From positions 1-15,956 of the forward strand of contig JAISTU010000100.1 in assembly GCA_031272415.1 (NCBI GenBank): a stretch of 15,956 nucleotides of DNA, read 5' to 3'. Positions 1 through 6,728 of this stretch are shown here, piece by piece. Within the stretch, counting starts at the first letter, position 1. Every line of letters begins with the position of its first letter. The notes beneath the pieces are model-generated. The model did not search any database and was not told the origin of the DNA. It was given only the letters and a program-made list of their open reading frames with translations. Source of the stretch: Bacteroidales bacterium (lineage in GTDB: Bacteria; Bacteroidota; Bacteroidia; Bacteroidales; WCHB1-69). The position numbers and the translations under genes were made by a program.

Positions 1-110
1 GTCTGTCCGGGAGCGTCAAAATTCTGCTCAGCCACAATAACCCGCTGAGCGTTCGCAATCATAAGGCTTATCAAAAAAGCCATTAAAAGAAAGATTTTCT
101 TGGTTTTCAT
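1..110 (-). CDS. Exported protein, N-terminal fragment (cut by window edge)
   Basis: The reverse strand reads from an ATG at 108-110 to the window edge, giving about 36 residues. They begin MKTKKIFLLMAFLISLMIA and continue into NAQRVIVAEQNFDAPGQT. This is a classical Sec signal peptide: a lysine-rich start, a hydrophobic core and probable cleavage after Ala-Asn-Ala or just before the Gln. The following EQNFD stretch resembles the start of extracellular beta-sandwich domains found in Bacteroidetes secreted proteins, but this is only a suggestion from a few residues. The gene is divergent from the SNF2 gene. No clear Shine-Dalgarno sequence precedes the ATG, which is usual in this phylum. The function cannot be determined from this fragment. 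Confidence 0.75.
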   Translation of the reverse strand, partial: MKTKKIFLLMAFLISLMIANAQRVIVAEQNFDAPGQ

Positions 111-422
111 AAGAAAAAAAACTATTTTTAAAATTGTTAATACTAAAATAAAATGTATTTTTACTATTAGCAATTTTTGTGCCACAGCCCCCCAAACCGC
201 CCTCAAAAACAATAATATAAGATCATAGGTGCAAAAATGCAAAAAAAATTGAAAGTTGAAAATTGAAAATTGTTTTTCACCCTTGTATCCCCTTGTACCT
301 TTCACCATGCACTCTTTTCGGGCAAGGGATGTCGTTGCCCTTACAATTTTTAATTGAAAAAAAAGTGTATCTTTGCAACAGATTTATTTTTTCAAAGAAA
401 AGAGTAGTTTTTTTTATAGTTA
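111..422. other. Divergent intergenic region built from repeat modules
   Basis: I find no credible gene here. The left part (111-230) is plain AT-rich leader of the leftward gene. From about 232 it is made of modules seen elsewhere in the window: AAAATGCAAAAAAAATTG (reverse form of the GCATTTT module), TTGAAAA heptamer-like repeats at 249-271, CCCTTGTA/CCTTTCACC strings at 279-305, an imperfect palindrome around 319-340 (GGGCAA...TTGCCC), and then the rightward promoter-like module at 341-375. A 63-codon open frame at 263-454 lies mostly in this repeat material and runs into the SNF2 start in another frame, so it is not taken as a gene. Confidence 0.7.
354..375 (+). promoter_or_regulatory. 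Promoter-like module upstream of the SNF2 gene
   Basis: TATCTTTG at 368-375 is a full match to the Bacteroidetes -7 consensus TAnnTTTG. A TTG at 354-356 lies 11 bp upstream of it, a spacing that recurs in the other copies of this module. No TTTG is present at the classical 19-21 bp spacing, so the -33 contact is uncertain. The motif ends 47 bp before the SNF2 ATG. Confidence 0.6.
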
Positions 423-3400
423 ATGATGACGCAATCAAAAATTTTATATTATAATTCGTTACCGGAGGGGAACCAAAAAGTTTTACAATTAGCGGCGTTG
501 AAATCAGATTTTACTTATTCTGATATTCATACGCTGGCTTATGTTTATTTGAAAAAGCAAGTAGGACAACAATATATAGTGGGCATTATTGAAGATGCTT
601 TAAAGCACAATTTGTTTCATCAACTGCCGGACAGGTATCATAGATATTGTGTTGATGTAGAATTTTTAGTATATATTTTTCCTAAAATAGAAATTACAGC
701 CTTAATTTGGCAGCGTGTAGTGGCAAAAGACTACTATTATACTACCAATTTAATATCGTTTCGCAATTGCTTACATTCTTTATTACATGCACCGGACAGT
801 TATTCGGAAAATGAAAATAAAATATATAGAACACCCGGTAAAGTAACAGATTATTTTACAATTTTGCTGCAAGATGAGCAATATGAGCAATATTTTCCAT
901 TGATTTCTAAAAAAGTATTATCTTATTGTATACAAAATATCATCAGTAATGCAAAAATAACCCTCAAAAGTTGGGATGAGGTGCTATCTATTACGCAAAG
1001 ATTTACATTAGCCGCTCATTGTCCTTCATTGGGCAAAGTGCCGGTGGCGCTAAATACCTATTATTGGCATGTTCAGTTGGATAAAGCATTAGAATTGGCA
1101 GAAGATAATATTTCAAAAATAGAATTTAATGCCATTAAATCGCTCATTGAGGGCAATTTAAAAGAATCTTTGGCATATTTTGACCTCACTTTAAAAGCAC
1201 AAAGTTCGCAGGGAAATAAAGTTTATTTACCTGCCCGCACGCAGCAAGCCTATTTTTATTTGGTGGCGTTATTGCTCTCCGATAAGGCGCTATCTATGCC
1301 GATTTTTACTAAAATGCTTTCATGGTGGGCAAGAAGGGGTGAAAACCATTATTCATACACGCATTTTGGCGCCGTCATTTACGATGTAACCGCTTTTTTG
1401 AGTGATCCTTTGAATAAAATCAAAAATACCATTAAACAGAATATTTCATCGCAAATTATTGATTATCACTCACTTTTGGACATTTTGGTATCTTATCTTA
1501 TAGGTGAAAAATTAGCAGAGGAAGAGACTTGTTATCAAATTGTAAAAAAGGCAGCCGATGGCGGTTATTGGTTGCTCGCTTATGAGGCTGCATTTGTTAT
1601 AAATCAATGGTTTTCAGATAAAAAGATTGAGCAATTGTACCAAAATTTATCTGATCAGTTGAATTATACGCCGGTTATTTCCCGCATTGTTCGGCAAGAA
1701 GAATGGGAAAGGTCTCTCAATTTATTGTTGGATTTGAAATCCAAATCAGCGTCCAAAGATGCCTCCAAAATAGAAGCCGCAACAAGGGTCGTATATTACT
1801 TTAATCCTAACTATTTCAATGAAATAACACCTGTTTTACAAACAAAAAAAGCCAGCACCAATAGATGGTCAAAAGGTAGAAATATTGCCATGAAAACGTT
1901 TGCTCTGATGGCTGTAAAAGGCATGACAGAGCAAGATATGCGGATTGCAAAATGTATAAATGTACAACAAGACCGTTATTGCGCTGAGACTTATTTCTTT
2001 ACACAGCAGGCTTATGTTGAAATGATTGGGCACCCTTATATTTTCTTGCATAATTCGGATGATATTCCGATTGAACTTATTGAAGGACAAGTCATTATAT
2101 CTATCAAGCAAGTAGAAACAGGCTATCAACTTTCTTCTAATTTGAAAAAAATAGATACTTTTTCTATTGAAAAAGAGACTAATACGAGATATAAAATTTA
2201 TCAATTATCTTCTACTCAGGTAAATATATTAAGAATTATCAATCAAAATATTCAGGATGGCGGTTTTGTAATTCCAATTAAAGGGAAAGAAAAATTAAGT
2301 GAATTGATGAGCGTACTCACCGGCGAAGGATTTACCATTCATAGCGACCTTTTGGCGGCAAATGAAAACTCGGACGTGGAAATCAAAGAAACCGACTCCC
2401 GCATTCGGGTACAATTGTTGCCTTTTGGAGACGGTTTAAAAGCCGAACTTTTTAGCAAACCGTTTGGCGACCGACCGCCGTATTGCAAGCCCGGAAAAGG
2501 CGGTGTGATACTCATTTCAAACGAAGAAAATGTACAATGGCAAGTCCACCGAGATTTGCTCAAAGAGTCTGAATATGAACAAATTTTGCTCAATGATATA
2601 CAAAGCCTTGATTCTCTGAACAATGGAGATGACCTTTTGTGTTTTGATGACCCGCTTGATTCGCTTTATTTATTAGATATTTTGCAAAATCATGCCGATA
2701 TTTGCGTGGTGGAGTGGGCAGAAGGAGAAAGATATAAATTGAAAGGCAGTGCAAATGTTAATCAATTGAGTATCAATATAAAAAGCGGTATAGATTGGTT
2801 TGATTTGCAAGGAGAAATTACCATTGATGAAAACACGGTTATTAGCCTGCAACAACTGTTAAAATTGACCGAAAATAGCCACAAAAAATTTATCGAACTC
2901 TCTTGTGGTGAATTTATTGCACTCAGTGACAGACTAAAACGTCAATTAGATAGTTTGAGAATGTTTGCCACAACAGACAAACAAAAAGTGCATCTTAACA
3001 AATTTGCATTTGCAGGATTGGAGGATTTTTTTGCTGAAATTGAGAACATTAAAGCCGACGAACAATGGACTGCATTTTGCCAAAATGTAGAACAATCGAA
3101 GTCCGAAGTTATTACTTTACCGAACAATCTTCATGCGGAATTGCGTGCATATCAAGAGGATGGCTTTCGGTGGATGGTACGTTTGTCTCAATGGGGAGCA
3201 GGTGCCTGTCTTGCCGATGATATGGGATTGGGAAAAACTTTGCAAACGTTGGCAGTTTTGTTGCATCGCTCTCATTTGGGGGCTGCGTTAGTGGTTTGTC
3301 CTGTTTCGGTTATCAGCAATTGGGTGAGTGAGGCTAAAAAATTTGCTCCCTCACTCAATATCAAAACATTAGGAACATCCGCCACCGACCGAAAAGCAAT

Positions 3401-4508
3401 TTTTCAATCGCTGGGCAAAAGAGATGTTTTAGTAACAAGTTATGGATTGGTACAGTCTGAATCTCAATTATTTACAGAAACCACATTTGCGACCGCCGTT
3501 TTGGATGAGGCACATGTTACAAAAAATTATGCCACAAAAACGTCCAAAGCCATTATGCAAATAAAAGCCGATTTTAAAATAGCACTCACAGGGACACCTT
3601 TGCAAAATCATTTGGGTGAAATTTGGAATCTTTTCAATTTTATCAATCCCGGATTGTTGGGTACTTTGCAACATTTTGCAGCAACTTTTATTAAATCCGA
3701 AGATGAAAAGTCCAAAAAACATCTTAAAAATTTAATAGCACCTTTCATTTTACGCCGTACAAAGTCCTCCGTTTTAGATGAATTGCCACCAAAGACCGAA
3801 ATTATCAAAAAAATATCCTTATCGCCCGAAGAGATAGCGTTTTATGAGTCTATTCGCCGGCAAGCGTTGGACAACATTGCTGATGTAGATACAGGCAAAA
3901 ATATTCAAGTTTTGGCAGAAATTTTGAGATTAAGACAAGCCTGTTGCAATCCGCAATTGATTGATAAAAAAATTCGCATTCCTTCTTCAAAAATGGCTAC
4001 ATTTCTCGAAATTGTTAATGAATTGATTGAAAATAAACACCGTGCATTGGTATTTAGTCAATTTGTAAGCCATTTGTCATTGGTTCGAGATGAGTTGGAT
4101 AAGAAACATATTGATTATCAATATATTGACGGTGCAACTTCGCAATCTCAGCGAGAAGAAAGTGTTCAACAATTTCAAAGCGGTAATGGAAATTTATTCT
4201 TAATCAGTCTCAAAGCCGGCGGTTTAGGATTGAATTTAACCGCTGCCGATTATGTTATACATCTTGACCCTTGGTGGAATCCTGCTGTTGAAGACCAAGC
4301 CTCCGACCGCGCCCACCGTATCGGACAACAAAGACCGGTAACTATCTATCGGCTTGTGGCTGAAAATACTATAGAAGAAAAAATTATTCAACTACACTCC
4401 CGCAAACGCGACCTGGCAGAACAACTACTCGAAGGAAGCGACCTCGCAGCCCGCCTCTCCGTCAAAGAAATGCTTAACCTTATCAAAGAAAGAGAAAATG
4501 AAAGTTAA
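423..4508 (+). CDS. SNF2-family DEAD/DEAH-box ATPase (HepA/RapA-like)
   Basis: This 1361-residue protein is a SNF2-type double-stranded DNA translocase. The ATPase core occupies roughly residues 900-1340. Visible motifs are motif I DDMGLGKT (932-939), motif II DEAH (1028-1031), motif III LTGTPLQN (1055-1062) and motif VI DRAHRIGQQRPV (from 1295). SLKAGGLGLNLTAADYVIHLDPWWNP is the usual motif V region of the second RecA lobe. The first 900 residues form a long, mostly helical N-terminal part with no motif I recognise; it may bind a partner or DNA. No SWIM zinc motif was seen. The start is ATG 423, with a second ATG directly after it; the choice changes one residue. Known family members remodel protein-DNA complexes or recycle RNA polymerase. 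The specific substrate here is unknown. The gene stands alone and is not next to methylase, nuclease or other defence-type genes. Confidence 0.93.
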   Translation: MMTQSKILYYNSLPEGNQKVLQLAALKSDFTYSDIHTLAYVYLKKQVGQQYIVGIIEDALKHNLFHQLPDRYHRYCVDVEFLVYIFPKIEITALIWQRVVAKDYYYTTNLISFRNCLHSLLHAPDSYSENENKIYRTPGKVTDYFTILLQDEQYEQYFPLISKKVLSYCIQNIISNAKITLKSWDEVLSITQRFTLAAHCPSLGKVPVALNTYYWHVQLDKALELAEDNISKIEFNAIKSLIEGNLKESLAYFDLTLKAQSSQGNKVYLPARTQQAYFYLVALLLSDKALSMPIFTKMLSWWARRGENHYSYTHFGAVIYDVTAFLSDPLNKIKNTIKQNISSQIIDYHSLLDILVSYLIGEKLAEEETCYQIVKKAADGGYWLLAYEAAFVINQWFSDKKIEQLYQNLSDQLNYTPVISRIVRQEEWERSLNLLLDLKSKSASKDASKIEAATRVVYYFNPNYFNEITPVLQTKKASTNRWSKGRNIAMKTFALMAVKGMTEQDMRIAKCINVQQDRYCAETYFFTQQAYVEMIGHPYIFLHNSDDIPIELIEGQVIISIKQVETGYQLSSNLKKIDTFSIEKETNTRYKIYQLSSTQVNILRIINQNIQDGGFVIPIKGKEKLSELMSVLTGEGFTIHSDLLAANENSDVEIKETDSRIRVQLLPFGDGLKAELFSKPFGDRPPYCKPGKGGVILISNEENVQWQVHRDLLKESEYEQILLNDIQSLDSLNNGDDLLCFDDPLDSLYLLDILQNHADICVVEWAEGERYKLKGSANVNQLSINIKSGIDWFDLQGEITIDENTVISLQQLLKLTENSHKKFIELSCGEFIALSDRLKRQLDSLRMFATTDKQKVHLNKFAFAGLEDFFAEIENIKADEQWTAFCQNVEQSKSEVITLPNNLHAELRAYQEDGFRWMVRLSQWGAGACLADDMGLGKTLQTLAVLLHRSHLGAALVVCPVSVISNWVSEAKKFAPSLNIKTLGTSATDRKAIFQSLGKRDVLVTSYGLVQSESQLFTETTFATAVLDEAHVTKNYATKTSKAIMQIKADFKIALTGTPLQNHLGEIWNLFNFINPGLLGTLQHFAATFIKSEDEKSKKHLKNLIAPFILRRTKSSVLDELPPKTEIIKKISLSPEEIAFYESIRRQALDNIADVDTGKNIQVLAEILRLRQACCNPQLIDKKIRIPSSKMATFLEIVNELIENKHRALVFSQFVSHLSLVRDELDKKHIDYQYIDGATSQSQREESVQQFQSGNGNLFLISLKAGGLGLNLTAADYVIHLDPWWNPAVEDQASDRAHRIGQQRPVTIYRLVAENTIEEKIIQLHSRKRDLAEQLLEGSDLAARLSVKEMLNLIKERENES

Positions 4509-4528
4509 GATGAAGATTTCTTTGTAGA

Positions 4529-4547
4529 GGCAACGGCATGGCTTGCC
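4529..4547. repeat. Imperfect palindrome after the SNF2 gene
   Basis: GGCAACGGCATGGCTTGCC has matching outer arms GGCAA/TTGCC around a GGCATGGC centre. It is a degenerate relative of the perfect palindrome at 6619-6638. It starts 20 bp after the SNF2 stop codon. No T-tract follows, so it is not a standard intrinsic terminator. Confidence 0.55.
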
Positions 4548-4604
4548 CGAAAAAGGGGACAGGGTGAAAGAGTAGAAATTTACGATTTTGGATTTACGAT
4601 TGTA

Positions 4605-4646
4605 GATTTTTTTGCATTTTTGAATAAAAATGTTCTAAAATTTGTC
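4605..4646 (+). repeat. Dispersed GCATTTT/GTTCTAAAATTTG module, copy 1
   Basis: A run of T is followed by GCATTTTTGAATAAAAATG and TTCTAAAATTTGTC. Close relatives occur at 6527-6567 (same strand), 15063-15110 and 15814-15846 (both opposite strand). All copies are intergenic. Confidence 0.75.
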
Positions 4647-4693
4647 TGAACCACAATTTTCATAAGATTTACAGGATTATTTTATGATTGTAA

Positions 4694-4713
4694 AGACGTT
4701 GCGTGCAACGTCT
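4694..4713. repeat. Perfect palindrome with 9-bp arms
   Basis: AGACGTTGCGTGCAACGTCT has 9-bp arms around GT. It is the partner of the element at 5022-5041, from which it differs at one position in each arm, so that pairing is kept. Both are followed by a CTACATTYCC string. The role is unknown; it resembles REP-type interspersed palindromes. Confidence 0.85.
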
Positions 4714-4729
4714 CTTCTACATTCCCCTT

Positions 4730-4776
4730 GTCTGAACTTTGATTTTGAATGATTTTTTTGATTTTTTTGATTTTTA
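4730..4776 (+). repeat. GTCTGAAC module with TGATT nonamer tract
   Basis: GTCTGAAC is followed by TTTGATTTTGAA and then TGATTTTTT units in 9-bp steps. The same opening and same TGATTTTGAA unit start the copy at 4961-5008. A more distant relative (GTCTGAACCACAATTTTC) starts at 4644. Confidence 0.65.
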
Positions 4777-4790
4777 TAAAATTATAACCC

Positions 4791-4926
4791 CCTTATTTAT
4801 TAAAGCACCCTTAGTAGCCAAAAAATAACCCCGTCATTACCCTTATTTTTTTGTTAATAAGGGAATAAGGGAAATTCACAGAAAAATCCTTGCTACTAAG
4901 GGGACCTCGATAAATAAGGTTTTTTT
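4791..4926 (+). repeat. Nested inverted-repeat element ending in a T-tract
   Basis: Three nested stems are visible. The outer pair is CCTTATTTAT (4791-4800) with ATAAATAAGG (4910-4919). After 7 unpaired or weakly paired bases on each side comes CCCTTAGTAGC (4808-4818) with GCTACTAAGGG (4892-4902). The inner arm CCCTTATT (4840-4847) can pair with either of two adjacent copies of AATAAGGG (4856-4863 or 4864-4871). Seven T residues (4920-4926) follow the outer stem on the + strand. This fits either a small non-autonomous mobile element with terminal inverted repeats of about 28 bp, or a structured RNA or terminator. There is no open reading frame and no obvious target-site duplication. The strand is set by the T-tract only. 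Confidence 0.75.
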
Positions 4927-4960
4927 AGAGTGTTGATTTTTTGCATTTTCGCCCCCCCCT

Positions 4961-5008
4961 GTCTGAACTGTGATTTTGAATGATTAACATGATTACTATG
5001 ATTTCACA
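4961..5008 (+). repeat. GTCTGAAC module with TGATT nonamer tract, second copy
   Basis: GTCTGAACTG is followed by TGATTTTGAA and then the 9-mers TGATTAACA, TGATTACTA and TGATTTCAC. The regular 9-bp step with diverged units suggests old tandem amplification. It leads into the palindrome at 5022-5041, just as the copy at 4644 leads into the palindrome at 4694. Confidence 0.65.
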
Positions 5009-5021
5009 CAAATCAAAAAAT

Positions 5022-5041
5022 AGACGGTGCGTGCACCGTCT
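5022..5041. repeat. Perfect palindrome, covarying partner of 4694-4713
   Basis: AGACGGTGCGTGCACCGTCT has 9-bp arms around GT. Compared with the copy at 4694-4713, the sixth base changes from T to G and its partner in the other arm from A to C. The two changes compensate each other. Confidence 0.85.
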
Positions 5042-5077
5042 CTACATTTCCAAACACTTTTAACTTTTAATTTTTAA

Positions 5078-5099
5078 TTGAAGAATTTGTGTATCTTTG
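5078..5099 (+). promoter_or_regulatory. Promoter-like module upstream of the DUF4143 ATPase
   Basis: TATCTTTG at 5092-5099 matches TAnnTTTG. TTG at 5078-5080 lies 11 bp upstream, inside the AATTTTTAATTGAA context shared with the modules at 14878 and 15698. Transcription from here would give a leader of about 80 nt that contains the three 32-bp repeats. Confidence 0.6.
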
Positions 5100-5110
5100 T
5101 AAATGCGTTA

Positions 5111-5189
5111 TCGTGGATAAAAATGTGAAGAAACACAAAAAGTCGTGGATAAAAATGTAATATTTAACAAAAAGTCGTGGATAAAATGT
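5111..5189 (+). repeat. Three 32-bp tandem repeats running into the ATPase start codon
   Basis: TCGTGGATAAAAATGT occurs at 5111-5126 and 5143-5158. A third copy with one A fewer (TCGTGGATAAAATGT) is at 5175-5189. The copies start exactly 32 bp apart. The ATG of the third copy is the proposed start codon of the downstream gene. In copies 1 and 2 the equivalent ATG is followed at once by TGA or TAA. Confidence 0.9.
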
Positions 5190-6481
5190 ATAGAAAAAAG
5201 GATAAACAATTGATAGAGTGGAAGTTAAGCAAAAATCGAAAACCACTTATTATACAGGGCGCAAGACAAGTTGGAAAAACATGGCTCATTAAAGAATTTG
5301 GGAAAACAGAATTTGAACAAATGGTTTATATCAATTTTGAACATGAATTTCAATTGCAAAATTTGTTTCAAATGGATTTAAATCCTCAAAGAATAATCAC
5401 TACTCTTGAGGCTTTTTTTGAGGTAAAAATTGTGCCTGAAAAGACATTGATTGTTTTTGACGAAATTCAATCAGCGCCCAAAGGACTTACGTCTTTAAAA
5501 TATTTTTGTGAAGATGCACCGCAATATTATATTGTTGCATCCGATTCGCTGTTGGGCATGAATTTACACAATAAAATTTCTTTTCCTGTTGGAAAAGTTA
5601 GTTTTTTGTACCTGCATCCGATGTCTTTTTATGAATTTTTGTTAGCCATGGGAGAAAATGGTTTGGCACAGGTTTTAGATGAGAAAAAATGGGATTTATT
5701 GCCTGTTTTTAAAGAAAAATTTAAAGAAAATTTAAAATATTACTCTTATATTGGAGGCATGCCTGAAGTGGTTGCAAATTTTGCGGAAAATAGAGACTGG
5801 CAGCAAGTTCGGACACTGCAAAACGACATTCTTACCACTTACGAGAATGATTTCTCAAAGCATGCTCCTTACGAAATTGTACCGCGTTTGAACATGGTTT
5901 TCAATAGCATTCCTGCTCAATTAGCAAAAGAAAATAAAAAATTTGTATACGGTTTGGCAAAAGAAGGTGCAAGAGCAAAAGATTTTGAATTAGCCATTCA
6001 GTGGATGGTAGATTCGGGGATTTTATTGAAAACTTTTCGCATCTCAAAACCGTCTATGCCACTGGTTGCGTATCAAGATTTATCGGCTTTTAAACTGTTT
6101 TTCAATGACATAGGCTTACTTTCGGCAAAATCACATTTAGATATTAAAACAATTATTAACAAAAATGCTGTTTTTGAAGAATACAAAGGTGCTTTTACGG
6201 AACAGTTTGTTATACAGCAACTTACAGCAGCAGAAATGGATTATATCGGCTATTGGACTAACGGGAAAAGTACCAACGAAGTAGATTTTGTAATACAAAA
6301 CAAGGGCGAAATTGTGCCAATAGAAGTCAAATCTGAGGAAAATTTACAAGCAAAAAGTTTTAAGTTTTTTTGCCAAAAATACCAACCAAAAACTGCCATT
6401 CGTACCTCGCTTTCCGATTTTAGACAAGAGAATTGGATGACAAATGTGCCTCTTTATATTATTGGAGATTACTTTTTTTAA
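5186..6481 (+). CDS. AAA family ATPase with C-terminal DUF4143 domain
   Basis: The 431-residue protein starts MYRKKDKQLIEWK and belongs to the common AAA/DUF4143 family of intracellular ATPases. The P-loop is GARQVGKT (25-32) and the Walker B motif is LIVFDEIQ (88-95). The C-terminal half contains GGMPEVV (about 190-196), typical of DUF4143, and NEVDFVI (364-370) followed by PIEVKS (378-383). The spaced D...E-x-K pattern resembles a PD-(D/E)XK nuclease-like fold; whether it cleaves DNA is not shown. A GTG at 5177 would add three residues (MDK), but ATG 5186 gives the family's usual start and is preferred. The family is widespread in Bacteroidetes, often in repeated and variable copies, and its function is poorly known. 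The gene is monocistronic and convergent with the PKD protein gene. Length is normal, with no frameshift. Confidence 0.9.
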   Translation: MYRKKDKQLIEWKLSKNRKPLIIQGARQVGKTWLIKEFGKTEFEQMVYINFEHEFQLQNLFQMDLNPQRIITTLEAFFEVKIVPEKTLIVFDEIQSAPKGLTSLKYFCEDAPQYYIVASDSLLGMNLHNKISFPVGKVSFLYLHPMSFYEFLLAMGENGLAQVLDEKKWDLLPVFKEKFKENLKYYSYIGGMPEVVANFAENRDWQQVRTLQNDILTTYENDFSKHAPYEIVPRLNMVFNSIPAQLAKENKKFVYGLAKEGARAKDFELAIQWMVDSGILLKTFRISKPSMPLVAYQDLSAFKLFFNDIGLLSAKSHLDIKTIINKNAVFEEYKGAFTEQFVIQQLTAAEMDYIGYWTNGKSTNEVDFVIQNKGEIVPIEVKSEENLQAKSFKFFCQKYQPKTAIRTSLSDFRQENWMTNVPLYIIGDYFF

Positions 6482-6497
6482 TTGAGAATTGAAAATT

Positions 6498-6525
6498 AGA
6501 GTGTAGAGTGTAGAGTGTAGAGTGT
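6498..6525 (+). repeat. AGAGTGT heptamer tract, 4 copies
   Basis: Four perfect AGAGTGT units follow the ATPase stop codon by 17 bp. A GCATTTT module follows directly. The same heptamer occurs in 6 copies at 14924-14965, in 3 at 15744-15764, and inverted at 15864-15905. Confidence 0.9.
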
Positions 6526-6526
6526 A

Positions 6527-6567
6527 GATTTTTTTTGCATTTTGGAATAAAATTGTTCTAAAATTTG
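6527..6567 (+). repeat. Dispersed GCATTTT/GTTCTAAAATTTG module, copy 2
   Basis: Eight T residues, then GCATTTTGGAATAAAATTG and TTCTAAAATTTG. It differs from the copy at 4605-4646 at only a few positions. It directly follows the heptamer tract. Confidence 0.75.
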
Positions 6568-6618
6568 AAAAATGTTTTTTTACCTTTCATCTTTTACCCT
6601 GCTCCTTTCGCCCATTTT

Positions 6619-6638
6619 GGGCAAGGCATGCCTTGCCC
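6619..6638. repeat. Perfect 20-bp palindrome
   Basis: GGGCAAGGCATGCCTTGCCC is fully self-complementary. It belongs to the same family as the degenerate versions at 319-340, 4529-4547 and 15795-15815. It lies between two convergent genes. The flanks (TTTTGGGCAAGG and GCCCCTACG) carry no T-tract, so a terminator role is not directly supported. Confidence 0.85.
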
Positions 6639-6668
6639 CTACGAAAAAACACACTACACACACACTAC

Positions 6669-6701
6669 AAAAAAAAGGGACATTCGCCATGAACATCCCT
6701 T
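6669..6701 (-). terminator. Rho-independent terminator of the PKD protein gene
   Basis: On the minus strand AAGGGATGTTC (6701-6691) and GAATGTCCCTT (6685-6675) form an 11-bp stem, including two G-U pairs, around a 5-nt ATGGC loop. At least six further T residues follow. It starts 28 bp after the stop codon of the PKD gene. Confidence 0.88.
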
Positions 6702-6728
6702 TATTATGCAAAATTTTTAGTTTATTTT

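Larger units (their letters stand above)
4509..5185. other. Repeat-dense intergenic region of about 680 bp without a gene
   Basis: No coding frame is supported between the SNF2 and DUF4143 genes. In order the stretch holds: an imperfect palindrome (4529-4547), a GCATTTT module (4605-4646), a GTCTGAAC module (from 4644), a palindrome (4694-4713), CTACATTCCCC, a second GTCTGAAC module with TGATT nonamers (4730-4776), a nested inverted-repeat element (4791-4926), a short GCATTTT module (about 4937-4950), a third GTCTGAAC module (4961-5008), a palindrome (5022-5041), CTACATTTCC, the promoter-like module (about 5064-5099), and three 32-bp tandem repeats. The series GTCTGAAC module, palindrome, CTACATTYCC therefore occurs twice. 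Confidence 0.8.

Noticed and set aside
263..454. Rightward 63-codon open frame ahead of the SNF2 gene
   Set aside because: It runs through repeat modules and the promoter-like motif and overlaps the SNF2 start in another frame; composition does not look like protein.
5177..5185. GTG 5177 as the start of the DUF4143 protein
   Set aside because: It is part of a tandem repeat and adds only MDK; ATG 5186 gives MYRKKDK, the usual family start.
5103..5190. Possible CRISPR-like repeats before the DUF4143 gene
   Set aside because: Only three copies of a 16-bp core at 32-bp spacing, similar spacer-like parts, no cas genes, and the last copy contains a gene start.
423..6481. SNF2 ATPase plus DUF4143 ATPase as a phage-defence island
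   Set aside because: Although SNF2 helicases occur in systems such as DISARM, no methylase, PLD-type nuclease or other partner is present, and the two genes are separated by about 680 bp with separate promoter-like motifs.
6498..6525. Heptamer tracts as CRISPR or iteron origin
   Set aside because: Pure short tandem repeats without spacers, found in several gaps; no replication initiator gene is nearby.
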